This document shows positions 4,670 to 11,910 of a DNA stretch of 11,910 bases, one piece after another; within the stretch, counting starts at the first letter, position 1; each line of letters starts with the position of its first letter. The notes under the pieces are model-generated. The model ran no database searches. It was given only the letters and a program-made list of their open reading frames with translations, and was not told where the DNA came from. The position numbers were made by a program, and so were the translations under genes. This DNA is from Acidobacteriota bacterium (lineage in GTDB: Bacteria > Acidobacteriota > Terriglobia > Terriglobales > Acidobacteriaceae): positions 1 through 11,910 of the forward strand of contig JAJXXG010001302.1 in NCBI GenBank assembly GCA_021781255.1, read 5' to 3'.

Positions 4670-6568
4670 ATGACCAGCTTTGCCGAGATCTTCGCCGACC
4701 GTCCCGTGCTCGCCGACGGCGCCATGGGCACGGTACTCTACGCGCGCGGCGTGTTCATTAACCGCTGCTACGAAGAGTTGAACCTTTCCGATCCAAATCT
4801 GATTCTTTCTGTGCATGAGGAGTACCTGCAGGCGGGCGCGGAGATTCTTGAAACCAACACCTTTGGCGCCAACCGCTTTCGTTTGTCGCGGCACGGGCTC
4901 AGCGGAAAGGTTGGTGAGATCAACGCAGCGGGGGTGCGCCTGGCGCGCCAGGCCGTGGAGCGCCTGAAGGAAAAACAGGCGGGTGAAGCGTGGGTGGCAG
5001 GCGCGGTGGGGCCGCTGGGTGTGCGGCTGGAACCGCTGGGAAAGACCGGCCTGGACGAAGCCCGCGCGGCTTTTGCCGAACAGATCGGCATGCTGGCCGG
5101 AAATGGCCCAGGTACGGGTGTCGATCTGCTGATTATTGAGACCATGCCTGCGTTGAATGAGGCGCGCGAGGCGCTGGAAGCCGCCAAGGCAGTGGCGCCG
5201 CATCTTCCCGTCCTGGTAATGGTTACGGTGGACGATGAGAGCGAGTGTCTTGACGGTTCTTTGCCGGCACAGGCGGCGGCGTTGCTGACCGAGTGGGGCG
5301 CCGGAGCCGTCGGGGTGAACTGCTCTACCGGGCCGGCGACGGTTTTGACGGCCATCGAGGCCATGCGCGCGGCCACCACACTGCCGCTGGCAGGCATGCC
5401 CAACGCCGGCGTGCCGCGGGCTGTAGAAGGCCGGAATATTTACCTGTGCTCGCCCGAATATATGGCCAGCTTCGCGCGCAAAGCGATTGCCGCCGGCGCG
5501 CAGATTGTGGGCGGATGCTGCGGAACCACGCCGAATCACATTCGCGCCATGCGCTCGGCGATACGCGCCATGGATGAGCAGCCGCACGTGGAGGTGACGG
5601 GCGCCGCTCCGGCAATCAGCAAAGAGACTCCACCGGCGCCGTTGGCGCAGCGTTCGCGCCTGGGCTCGCTGATCGCGGAGGGCAAGTTCATCACCATGGC
5701 GGAGTTCGTGCCGCCGCGCGGCATCGATTGCTCGAACGAAATCGAGGGCGCCAAATTGATGGCGCGGCTTGGCGTGCACGCCATCGACATTTACGATGCG
5801 GCGCAGGCCTCGGCGCGGATGAGCGGGCAGAGCCTCTGCATCCAGATTCAGCAGCACACGGGGATGGAGACGATCCTGCATTACACCTGCCGTGACCGCA
5901 ATATTCTTTCCATCCAGTCGGATTTGCTGGGGGTCTCGTCGATCGGGCTGCATAATATTCTGTGCGTCACCGGCGATCCGCCCAAGCAGGGAAACTATCC
6001 TGATGCGTCTGCCGTATATGACGTGGATTCCATTGGTTTGGTGAACCTCGCGCAACGGCTGAACCGGGGGCTCGATATCGGCGCGAACTCCATCGGCGCG
6101 AGCACCAACTTTACCATCGGAGTGGCGGCCAATCCCGGAGCGCCCGACATTGAACACGAGCTGCGGCGATTCGCCTACAAAGTGGAGGCGGGCGCGGAGT
6201 ACGCCATCACGCAGGCGGTCTTCGACCTGCGCCTGCTGGAGGAGTTTCTGAAACGAGCGAAAGACCGGATGGGGGACCACCCCATTCCCGTGATCGCCGG
6301 CATCTGGCCGCTGACCAGCCTGCGCAACGCAGAGTATATGAAAAACGACTTGCGCATCGGGATGCCCGAGGAGATTATGTTGCGCATGGCGCAGGCGGAT
6401 ACGCCCGAGGCCGCGCGAGCCGAGGGAATAAAGATTGCGCAGGAGATGCTGAAGGCGGTGCGGCCCTATGTGCAGGGCGTGCAGGTGAGCGCGCCCTTCG
6501 GCAACTTCGAGGCCGCGGCCGAGGTGATTGCCAGCGCTTTACCACCGGGAAATCTCAAAACGGAGTAA
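4670..6568 (+). CDS. Bifunctional homocysteine S-methyltransferase / 5,10-methylenetetrahydrofolate reductase
   Basis: This 632-residue cytoplasmic protein joins two methionine-cycle domains. Residues 1 to about 295 are a homocysteine S-methyltransferase barrel with ADGAMGTVL near the start and zinc-binding cysteines in VNCSTGP (C218) and GGCCGTTP (C283, C284). Residues about 325-625 are a MetF-type reductase, which makes 5-methyltetrahydrofolate from methylene-THF using FAD. Visible there are ITMAEFVPPRG (E345, matching the catalytic Glu28 region of E. coli MetF), HYTCRDRN, LCVTGDPP and GAEYAITQAVFD. The order and length match Bacillus subtilis YitJ. There is no folate-binding, cobalamin-binding or activation module of full MetH, so any cobalamin-dependent methyl transfer would need partner proteins. 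The ATG at 4670 is preceded only by a weak, close AAGAGA; the upstream in-frame ATG (4649) runs into a stop. xseB follows after 5 nt and is probably cotranscribed. Confidence 0.92.
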   Translation: MTSFAEIFADRPVLADGAMGTVLYARGVFINRCYEELNLSDPNLILSVHEEYLQAGAEILETNTFGANRFRLSRHGLSGKVGEINAAGVRLARQAVERLKEKQAGEAWVAGAVGPLGVRLEPLGKTGLDEARAAFAEQIGMLAGNGPGTGVDLLIIETMPALNEAREALEAAKAVAPHLPVLVMVTVDDESECLDGSLPAQAAALLTEWGAGAVGVNCSTGPATVLTAIEAMRAATTLPLAGMPNAGVPRAVEGRNIYLCSPEYMASFARKAIAAGAQIVGGCCGTTPNHIRAMRSAIRAMDEQPHVEVTGAAPAISKETPPAPLAQRSRLGSLIAEGKFITMAEFVPPRGIDCSNEIEGAKLMARLGVHAIDIYDAAQASARMSGQSLCIQIQQHTGMETILHYTCRDRNILSIQSDLLGVSSIGLHNILCVTGDPPKQGNYPDASAVYDVDSIGLVNLAQRLNRGLDIGANSIGASTNFTIGVAANPGAPDIEHELRRFAYKVEAGAEYAITQAVFDLRLLEEFLKRAKDRMGDHPIPVIAGIWPLTSLRNAEYMKNDLRIGMPEEIMLRMAQADTPEAARAEGIKIAQEMLKAVRPYVQGVQVSAPFGNFEAAAEVIASALPPGNLKTE

Positions 6569-6573
6569 ACGCC

Positions 6574-6801
6574 ATGCCGTCGTTTGAAGAATCGCTCAAG
6601 AAGCTCGAAACCATAGTCGACCGACTGGAAAAAGGCGATCTGGCACTGGAGGATTCGCTCAAGCTCTTCGAAGAGGGCGTGGGACTGTCAGCCGCCTGCA
6701 AACAGGAGTTGGACGCCGCCGAGGGCAAGGTGCAGATGCTGGTAAAGCAGCGCGATGGATCAATGAAACCTGAGCCCTTCGTGACGGAAAAACCATCCTG
6801 A
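6574..6801 (+). CDS. xseB: Exodeoxyribonuclease VII small subunit
   Basis: This gene encodes 75 residues, the normal size of XseB. The pattern SFEESLKKLETIVDRLEKGD, then LALEDSLKLFEEGVGL, then the C-x3-L-x2-AEGKV segment, is diagnostic of the family. The protein forms a short helical hairpin that binds the large subunit XseA; the holoenzyme degrades single-stranded DNA in repair and recombination. The ATG lies 5 nt after the stop of the methyltransferase/reductase gene, and its Shine-Dalgarno-like CGGAG overlaps that gene's last codons, which suggests coupled translation. xseA is not in the window, unlike genomes where the two are adjacent. The C-terminal tail after residue 60 (DGSMKPEPFVTEKPS) is polar and probably flexible. 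Confidence 0.93.
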   Translation: MPSFEESLKKLETIVDRLEKGDLALEDSLKLFEEGVGLSAACKQELDAAEGKVQMLVKQRDGSMKPEPFVTEKPS

Positions 6802-6817
6802 ACTGCACTCCCGATTC

Positions 6818-6837
6818 CGGAAAAATTACGATTTCCG
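6818..6837. terminator. Weak bidirectional hairpin between convergent xseB and amidase genes
   Basis: CGGAAA (6818-6823) pairs with TTTCCG (6832-6837) around an 8-nt loop and overlaps the TAA of the amidase gene. The two convergent genes are only 24 nt apart, so if transcription ends here, it must be at or near this site. The stem is only 6 bp, so this is a weak call. Confidence 0.25.
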
Positions 6838-8133
6838 ACGCGCCTTGCGGTACGCGCCGATTTGCGCGGCAAGCTGGAGCAGCGGCTCATCTCTTCCGGG
6901 CGCGGCGGCCAGTTGCATGCCGCCGTGCGAACAGGGAATCGCAACCGCAGGCGTTCCCGCGAGGCTGAACGGCGTGGTGTAGCGCAGCAGGCGAGGGCGC
7001 GTGTGGCTGTGGTCTGCGTCGGCTTCAAGGCGCGCTACAGGCGCGCAAGGCAGCAGAATGAGTTCGTGCGTGGCGAAGAGATCGTCCATGCGCGTGCGGA
7101 AATCGGCGTGGCGCCGGCGCAGCGCGGCGATTTCATCGGGCGTGAGGCTAGCACCCCACTTCAGCCGATCGCGAATTGCTGGTTCGAACTGGTCGAAGTT
7201 GCCGGCGTGAATCCGCGCCGACTGCGACGCCTGAAGAGGCGCGAAGATTTCCACCGATTCCATCCACCACGCCGGATCGATGGAGTGCGCTGCGAGCCCG
7301 AGCGCCTGCAACTCGCGAATGACGCCGCGAAGGTTCCCGGCAACTTCGGGTTCGCAATCGGATAGAAAAGTGTCCGCGAGGAACGCAAAGCGCGTGAATT
7401 TCTTTTCCTGGTTTTGGATGAGACCAAAGGGAGAACCGAGGAGCGGCGCATCTTCAAGATCGCGGAAGAGCCAGCCCATGGTGTCGAAAGATTCCGCAAG
7501 ATGCGCGCCTCCACGCCAATCGCCGCGGCCCAGCGTGGCGCGATAGCCGGCCAGCCCGCAGAGCGCGGCAGGCACGCGAACGGAGCCGCCGGTATCTGTC
7601 CCGATGGCGGCCACGGCCGAGCCCTCTTGCACGCTGGCCGCAGCGCCGCTTGAAGATCCGCCTGTGAGCAGCGTGGGGTCGCGAGGCTGCACGCAATCAC
7701 CGAATTCGGGGTTCTCGCCCGTGATTCCGTAGGCCAGCGGATGGAGGTGGGTTTTGCCAACGATGACGGCTCCAGCAGCGCGTAGTTGTTCCACCAGCCA
7801 GGAGTCGCGCGCGGCATTGCCGTGCAGATCGCGATAGAACCTGACGCCGCAAGTCGTGGGCGAGCCGGCGAGATCGAAGCAATCTTTCACGGAGATGGGC
7901 AGACCCCACAACGCGGGCCGGCCGTCGCCGAATGGGCCGCCATTGCCACGCGGCACGGCTTCGGCCCGGGCTGCTTCCGCGCGGGTCCAGGCAGCATCTT
8001 GCCAGAGGTAGGTGTTATGGGCGGCGTTTCCATTGGCGCGGGAGAGCGCAAGTTCGGCCAGTTCAGAAGGCCGGGAAATTCCGGCGGCGAGGGCCTCGCG
8101 AAGTCCACGGATTGTCCAGGGCAGCGCTGTCAT
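6826..8133 (-). CDS. Amidase signature (AS) family amidohydrolase
   Basis: This gene encodes 435 residues, on the short side for the family. AS enzymes hydrolyse carboxamides with a Ser-cisSer-Lys triad. The triad is visible as K83 in LPISVKDCFDL, S160 in TGGSSSGAAAS and S184 in TDTGGSVRVPAA. The 24-residue step from S160 to S184 is the usual spacing. The glycine motif reads GGSSSG rather than GGSSGG. The C-terminal part carries LPCAPVARLEAD and the FSLAGTPAVAIPC segment typical of the fold. There is no signal peptide, so it is probably cytoplasmic. It is unlikely to be GatA, since no gatB or gatC neighbours are seen and the chain is short. The substrate cannot be read from the sequence. The start is the ATG at 8133; an upstream TTG at 8193 would add a poor 20-residue extension. 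No Shine-Dalgarno sequence precedes the ATG, but a TACAAT (8145-8140) does. Confidence 0.85.
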   Translation of the reverse strand: MTALPWTIRGLREALAAGISRPSELAELALSRANGNAAHNTYLWQDAAWTRAEAARAEAVPRGNGGPFGDGRPALWGLPISVKDCFDLAGSPTTCGVRFYRDLHGNAARDSWLVEQLRAAGAVIVGKTHLHPLAYGITGENPEFGDCVQPRDPTLLTGGSSSGAAASVQEGSAVAAIGTDTGGSVRVPAALCGLAGYRATLGRGDWRGGAHLAESFDTMGWLFRDLEDAPLLGSPFGLIQNQEKKFTRFAFLADTFLSDCEPEVAGNLRGVIRELQALGLAAHSIDPAWWMESVEIFAPLQASQSARIHAGNFDQFEPAIRDRLKWGASLTPDEIAALRRRHADFRTRMDDLFATHELILLPCAPVARLEADADHSHTRPRLLRYTTPFSLAGTPAVAIPCSHGGMQLAAAPGRDEPLLQLAAQIGAYRKARRKS

Positions 8134-8197
8134 ACCGAAATTGTAGGCGGAAGAGGCCGAAAAATGGAGGATGGGCCCAAGCTCGATACGCAAGAAC

Positions 8198-8227
8198 CAA
8201 AGGCGGCTCCGCTGAGAGCCGCCTTTG
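8198..8227 (-). terminator. Strong intrinsic terminator after the TonB-dependent receptor gene
   Basis: A perfect 12-bp stem, CAAAGGCGGCTC (8198-8209) with GAGCCGCCTTTG (8216-8227), encloses a 6-nt loop. It lies 23 nt beyond the receptor's TGA and upstream of the amidase start. The AAA/TTT at the ends of the arms gives a short T run in both orientations. It should separate receptor transcription from the amidase gene. Confidence 0.8.
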
Positions 8228-8249
8228 ATCGCTTGCGAAAGAAACGGAA

Positions 8250-11200
8250 TCAGAAATCCAGGTGCAGCGACATTTGTATCTGGCGCGGGCTTCCTATGGT
8301 GTGCTTGGTGATGCCTAAGCCGGAGGGAGGATTATAAAGCGGTGCTCCTCCTACGGGAACGTTGTTAAAACCCGCGTTCTGATTCACGTTGTTCTGGGGA
8401 ATGTCGAAGCTCGAGGTGTTGGTCAGGTTGTAGACATCGAAGGTGTAGTGCAGGGTGTACGGCTCGCGGATCATCAGGTTCTTGACCAGAGAAGCGTCGG
8501 CGCGCCGCTGCCAGGACTGCCGGAAGATGTTGCGTTCGCCGTTGATGAAGTTGGTTTCATAGGTGTCGCCATTGGGAACACCCATGGTGCCGGGTTGCAG
8601 GAGCGGGATGGTAAAGCAACTGGCTTTAAGCGCAGCGCCCTGGCCGGTATTGATGTTGTAGAACGCGCCGTTCTGCCCGGTGAGCGCATTCTCTTTCGTG
8701 CATCCGGGCGCCAGCGGGACGATGGGATTCGTAATGCCGTTGAACGTGCTGTAGTAGATGCTGCCGACAGCACCGGAGTAGTCGATCATGCTGTAAGGCT
8801 GGCCGCTCTGGATGATTGCGACGCCGTGCAGTGCCCAGCCATCGGCCGCTTTTCCCAGCAGCGTATTTTCGTCGAAGAACCTGGGGAGCGTGTAGCTGTA
8901 GGTAAAGTTGAGAACGTGAGTACGGTCGAAGTCGGCCGAGCCATAGCCGCTACGCAGGTCTTTGGGGTTATTGCCGTTGTAGAACAGTCCCATGCCGCTC
9001 TGCTCATCGGTTGCGTGCGAGAAGGTATAGGAGACTCCGGCCTGAAAACCGTGGCTGAGGCGCTTTTCGAGGTGCGAAGTGAGCGCATGATAGGCGGCGA
9101 TGCCGGCAGCAGTGTAGGACTCGGACTCGGACGAGTAGCCGATGTAGGGCACGCGAAGATCGACGTTGCCGCCTTCGTAGTTATTCAGCATAGTGCCGTA
9201 GCTGCAATTGGTCTCAGTCGGATCGTTCACGCATTCCGGGTAGAAGGTGTTGGGGTCGAGCACGGTGTAGCCATAACTGTAGGACTGCGTCGCCAGGCCG
9301 CCGGGATGAGTGGGGTTGGATGGCGTGGCGATCTGTGCCTGGTTAAAGGGGACTGGTATGACCTGGTGACGGCCGAGATTGCCCACATAGCCGATCTCGA
9401 ACATGATGTCGTTTCGCGGCTGGTACTGGATATTCAGCGTGAAATTGATACTGTACGGCAGCTTGTTGGCGCGGTTGTAGACGCCGAGAACAAAAGGCTG
9501 GCCGCTGCTGTTGGTGCCGACCGTTCCGTCAATGATGGCGGCTGCGTTCGGCAGATAGTTGGCGATGTCGGAGGCTTTTGGATTCACGGGTCCGGGTCCC
9601 AACGTCGTTCCCCAGGGCGTGGCCAGGTTGTATTGCGAGTTATCGACGTAAGCACTACCCCCATCGCCGTAGCCACCGCCGCAGATGGGAACGTAATAAA
9701 GGTAGAGATAGGTGGGGTTGGCTGCGTTATAGGAAGAAGAATACGAGCAGTGCTGCTGGGTAACGAAGGGCGGTGTCTGCACAATGCCGAATGGGCCGCC
9801 TTCGACTTCGCCGGCCGCGTATCCCGGCGAGAGATAGGTGAACAGCTCGCCCCGGTCGTAGTAGAGGCCGGAGCCGCCGCGGACAACAAATTTGGAATGG
9901 AAGGCCGACGGTTGCCAGGCAAAGCCCACGCGGGGAGCAATGCCCCACTGACGGCCGGTGAGCGTAGTCTTGCTCACGCCAGAGGTTCCGTTCTTATTGT
10001 TGCCGGCAATAATGAAGCCCGAGCCGGCGATGGTGTCGGACGCCGCATCGTAGCTGTATTGCGAGGGGTCAAAGTTGAAGAGGTTGCCGTTTTTCTCCGT
10101 CAGACCGCCATTCCAGTCGTAGCGCACGCCGGCCGTGATGCTCAGGCTCGGCCAAACCTGGAACTTGTCCTGGGCGAACAAGCCGGTTTCATTGGCGCGG
10201 AAATTGCGATCGGCGTTGCCCTGCAGAAATGTGGTAGCAGTAAAGAGTTGCGTTGTGTACGGCGTCACCCAATTGTTGGCAAAGGTGACAAGGTCCGGCG
10301 TATCCACGTTACCCGTGCCGGTGCGATGATCGCGGATATTCAACTGGGTGTAAGACCAACTACCGCCAAACGCAAACGAATGCCGCCCTTTGGACCAGAT
10401 TGCCGTACCGGAGGGCATAATGCGGTTTTGAAATACGCCGGTGTTGGCGCCCTGATATTCGGCATTGGGACCGATCGCCAGCGAAGGAAAGACCAAGCCA
10501 TAGAGCGGGCCGGCGCCTCCTGAGGAGCCGTAGCCCGACGGTGCGTCGAATGCATCGCCAATGGCATCGTTGATGGTGATGCCGGGAAAATAGTTGCCGA
10601 ACCCCGAGCCCATGCCGATTTGCTGCGGCGTGAAAAGCTGGTCGTTGGTCGCGTAGGCCTTCTCGCGGAGAATGCCCACGGTTTCGGAGATGCTCAGAGT
10701 TGTGCCGATGGTCTGCACGTTGTTGATGGAGCCCAGCTGAGAGCCGGTATCCATGTGCGCAGTGAAGCCGGGGACGTTGGAATACGCGTAGGGCGAACTG
10801 TTGGGATCGTGCTGGTAGTAGTACTTGGCCGCGAGAATGTCCTTTGGGCCGATGTTCCAATCGAGATCGGCTACGGCCTGATCGGAAATGAAGCGCGCCG
10901 TGCCGGGCAGGAACGCGTTGTAAGGGGAGAAAACATTGGGAGTGCCGGGAGCATTCTGGTTGGGGATCAGCCATTTTCCCGGTTCACCGGGCGCTGCTGG
11001 ATAGGTGAAGAGATTGAGTCCGACCGGGTTCGACGCCCAGTTGGATGGACTGACCGTGACGCCGGAGATGCCTTCGTTGGTGGTCCAGTTGTTATTCGCA
11101 ATGGCAGTCAGACCTGCCGCATTGCGGTTGGTATCGCTCAATCCGGGCGGCACAACCAGAAGCTCGTCACCGGTCTCCTGGTCGGAGATGTGCAAGTGCT

Positions 11201-11910
11201 GATAGCCGATGAATCCGAAGAGCTTGTCTTTGATGAGAGGTCCGCCGAGAGTGGCGCCGGCCGTGTAGCGGTGCAATTGAGGATTCTTGTAGGCGGCAGG
11301 GATGTTGTCGTCCTTCTTGTAGAAGAAGGGCGCGGCGTTGATCCAGTTGGTGCCGCGGTGCGCGTAGACGGCGCCGTGTATGTGGTTGGTTCCGGACTTG
11401 GTGCTCATGTCGATGTGCGCGCCACTGTTGGAGCCCTGTTGCGCATCGTACATCGAAGCGTTCACGCGGACTTCCGCGATGGTTTCAGGCGCCGGAGTGG
11501 GGATGGCATTGCCAATAGCCAAATAAACCGACGAGGCGCTAGGAATCACGCCGCCAGCAGCATTGTTGGCCTGGCCCGTGTTGTTGACGATGCGGAAAGA
11601 GTCCACCTGGCTGGTGCTCTTGCCGTTGAAGAGATTGCTGGCGTTGACACCGTTGATGAGGAAAGCGTTGGAAGTGTCGCGCTGGCCATTAGCCCAGATA
11701 GGCGCGTTGCCGAGGCCGGAATTGGCGCCTGTGCCGCCCGGCAATTCAGCGTTTACACCGGGCGAGAGGATTGCCAGTCCAGTAAAGCTTCCGGTCGGCA
11801 ATGGCACCGAGTCGATCTGCTGAGTTTCCATCAGGAATCGACCCACATGAGCATTTGCCGCGGGCATGATGGCCTGATGCGGCGTTCCTACCAGATCGAA
11901 GCTGCAGAAA
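8250..11910 (-). CDS. Oar-like TonB-dependent outer-membrane receptor (partial, open at right edge)
   Basis: About 1,219 residues are visible; the frame stays open above 11867 to the right edge, so the signal peptide and the usual N-terminal carboxypeptidase-regulatory-like domain lie outside. The first 190 or so residues are the plug: VPLPTGSFTGLAILSPGV, then NAFLINGVNASNLFNG, PETIAEVRVNASMYDAQQG, SGAHIDMSTKSGTNHIHGAV and HRGTNWINAAPFF. A long beta barrel follows, with HRYTAGATLGGPLIKDKLFGF at its start and strands such as FAFGGSWSYTQLNIRDHR and TAGVRYDWNGG. The chain ends in PRQIQMSLHLDF, whose terminal phenylalanine fits BAM-dependent insertion. Six cysteines sit in three close pairs in loop-like segments. 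These large receptors are very numerous in acidobacteria and are thought to import polymers or oligosaccharides, but the substrate is not visible. Its own terminator follows the stop. Confidence 0.9.
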   Translation of the reverse strand, partial: FCSFDLVGTPHQAIMPAANAHVGRFLMETQQIDSVPLPTGSFTGLAILSPGVNAELPGGTGANSGLGNAPIWANGQRDTSNAFLINGVNASNLFNGKSTSQVDSFRIVNNTGQANNAAGGVIPSASSVYLAIGNAIPTPAPETIAEVRVNASMYDAQQGSNSGAHIDMSTKSGTNHIHGAVYAHRGTNWINAAPFFYKKDDNIPAAYKNPQLHRYTAGATLGGPLIKDKLFGFIGYQHLHISDQETGDELLVVPPGLSDTNRNAAGLTAIANNNWTTNEGISGVTVSPSNWASNPVGLNLFTYPAAPGEPGKWLIPNQNAPGTPNVFSPYNAFLPGTARFISDQAVADLDWNIGPKDILAAKYYYQHDPNSSPYAYSNVPGFTAHMDTGSQLGSINNVQTIGTTLSISETVGILREKAYATNDQLFTPQQIGMGSGFGNYFPGITINDAIGDAFDAPSGYGSSGGAGPLYGLVFPSLAIGPNAEYQGANTGVFQNRIMPSGTAIWSKGRHSFAFGGSWSYTQLNIRDHRTGTGNVDTPDLVTFANNWVTPYTTQLFTATTFLQGNADRNFRANETGLFAQDKFQVWPSLSITAGVRYDWNGGLTEKNGNLFNFDPSQYSYDAASDTIAGSGFIIAGNNKNGTSGVSKTTLTGRQWGIAPRVGFAWQPSAFHSKFVVRGGSGLYYDRGELFTYLSPGYAAGEVEGGPFGIVQTPPFVTQQHCSYSSSYNAANPTYLYLYYVPICGGGYGDGGSAYVDNSQYNLATPWGTTLGPGPVNPKASDIANYLPNAAAIIDGTVGTNSSGQPFVLGVYNRANKLPYSINFTLNIQYQPRNDIMFEIGYVGNLGRHQVIPVPFNQAQIATPSNPTHPGGLATQSYSYGYTVLDPNTFYPECVNDPTETNCSYGTMLNNYEGGNVDLRVPYIGYSSESESYTAAGIAAYHALTSHLEKRLSHGFQAGVSYTFSHATDEQSGMGLFYNGNNPKDLRSGYGSADFDRTHVLNFTYSYTLPRFFDENTLLGKAADGWALHGVAIIQSGQPYSMIDYSGAVGSIYYSTFNGITNPIVPLAPGCTKENALTGQNGAFYNINTGQGAALKASCFTIPLLQPGTMGVPNGDTYETNFINGERNIFRQSWQRRADASLVKNLMIREPYTLHYTFDVYNLTNTSSFDIPQNNVNQNAGFNNVPVGGAPLYNPPSGLGITKHTIGSPRQIQMSLHLDF

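Noticed and set aside
4511..6280. A 589-codon open frame on the minus strand opposite the methyltransferase/reductase gene
   Set aside because: It is extremely rich in Arg and His with no family motif, which marks a shadow of the real plus-strand gene.
8448..10523. A 691-codon open frame on the plus strand, antisense to the receptor gene
   Set aside because: It has no recognisable domain, is rich in Arg, Val and Gly as expected from the complement of a GC3-rich gene, and the opposite strand encodes an unmistakable TonB-dependent receptor.

Overview
The window looks like chromosomal DNA of an acidobacterium, most likely of the Terriglobia. This is an inference from gene content, not a computed assignment. 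The pointers are a very large Oar-like TonB-dependent receptor of the type abundant in that phylum, a bacillithiol-type PIG-L deacetylase with an AHRDDVEQT active-site motif, a homocysteine methyltransferase fused to methylenetetrahydrofolate reductase, secreted beta-propeller proteins, and GC-rich third codon positions in every real gene.

Layout. (1) 2-1126, plus strand: 3' part of a secreted SBBP-repeat beta-propeller protein, open through the left edge, followed by a hairpin terminator near 1234-1257. (2) 1127-2192: about 1.07 kb without an intact gene, lying between two convergent genes. It holds small repeats, the C-terminal coding relic of a lost minus-strand gene (1751-1897), and a 266-bp MITE-like element with 19-bp perfect terminal inverted repeats flanked by TA (1897-2166). 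(3) 4396-2193, minus strand: a probable two-gene operon with a YncE-like beta-propeller lipoprotein first and a BshB1-type deacetylase 5 nt after it. (4) 4397-4669: divergent control region with a promoter candidate, an operator-like palindrome and a leader full of hairpins. (5) 4670-6801, plus strand: the homocysteine methyltransferase/MTHFR fusion gene and xseB, 5 nt apart. (6) 8133-6826, minus strand: an amidase-signature enzyme converging on xseB. (7) 8198-8227: a strong 12-bp-stem terminator. (8) 11910-8250, minus strand: the TonB-dependent receptor, open through the right edge, ending in a typical outer-membrane C-terminal phenylalanine.

How it fits together. The plus-strand pair couples one-carbon/methionine metabolism with the small subunit of exonuclease VII. 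The minus-strand pair couples an envelope lipoprotein with low-molecular-weight thiol synthesis. The receptor and the propeller proteins are envelope or secreted functions. I see no defence system, CRISPR array, RNA gene or intact transposase. The least ordinary part is the 1127-2192 gap, with a structured non-autonomous element beside a decayed gene. The divergent promoter and leader at 4500-4670 is the best regulatory lead.
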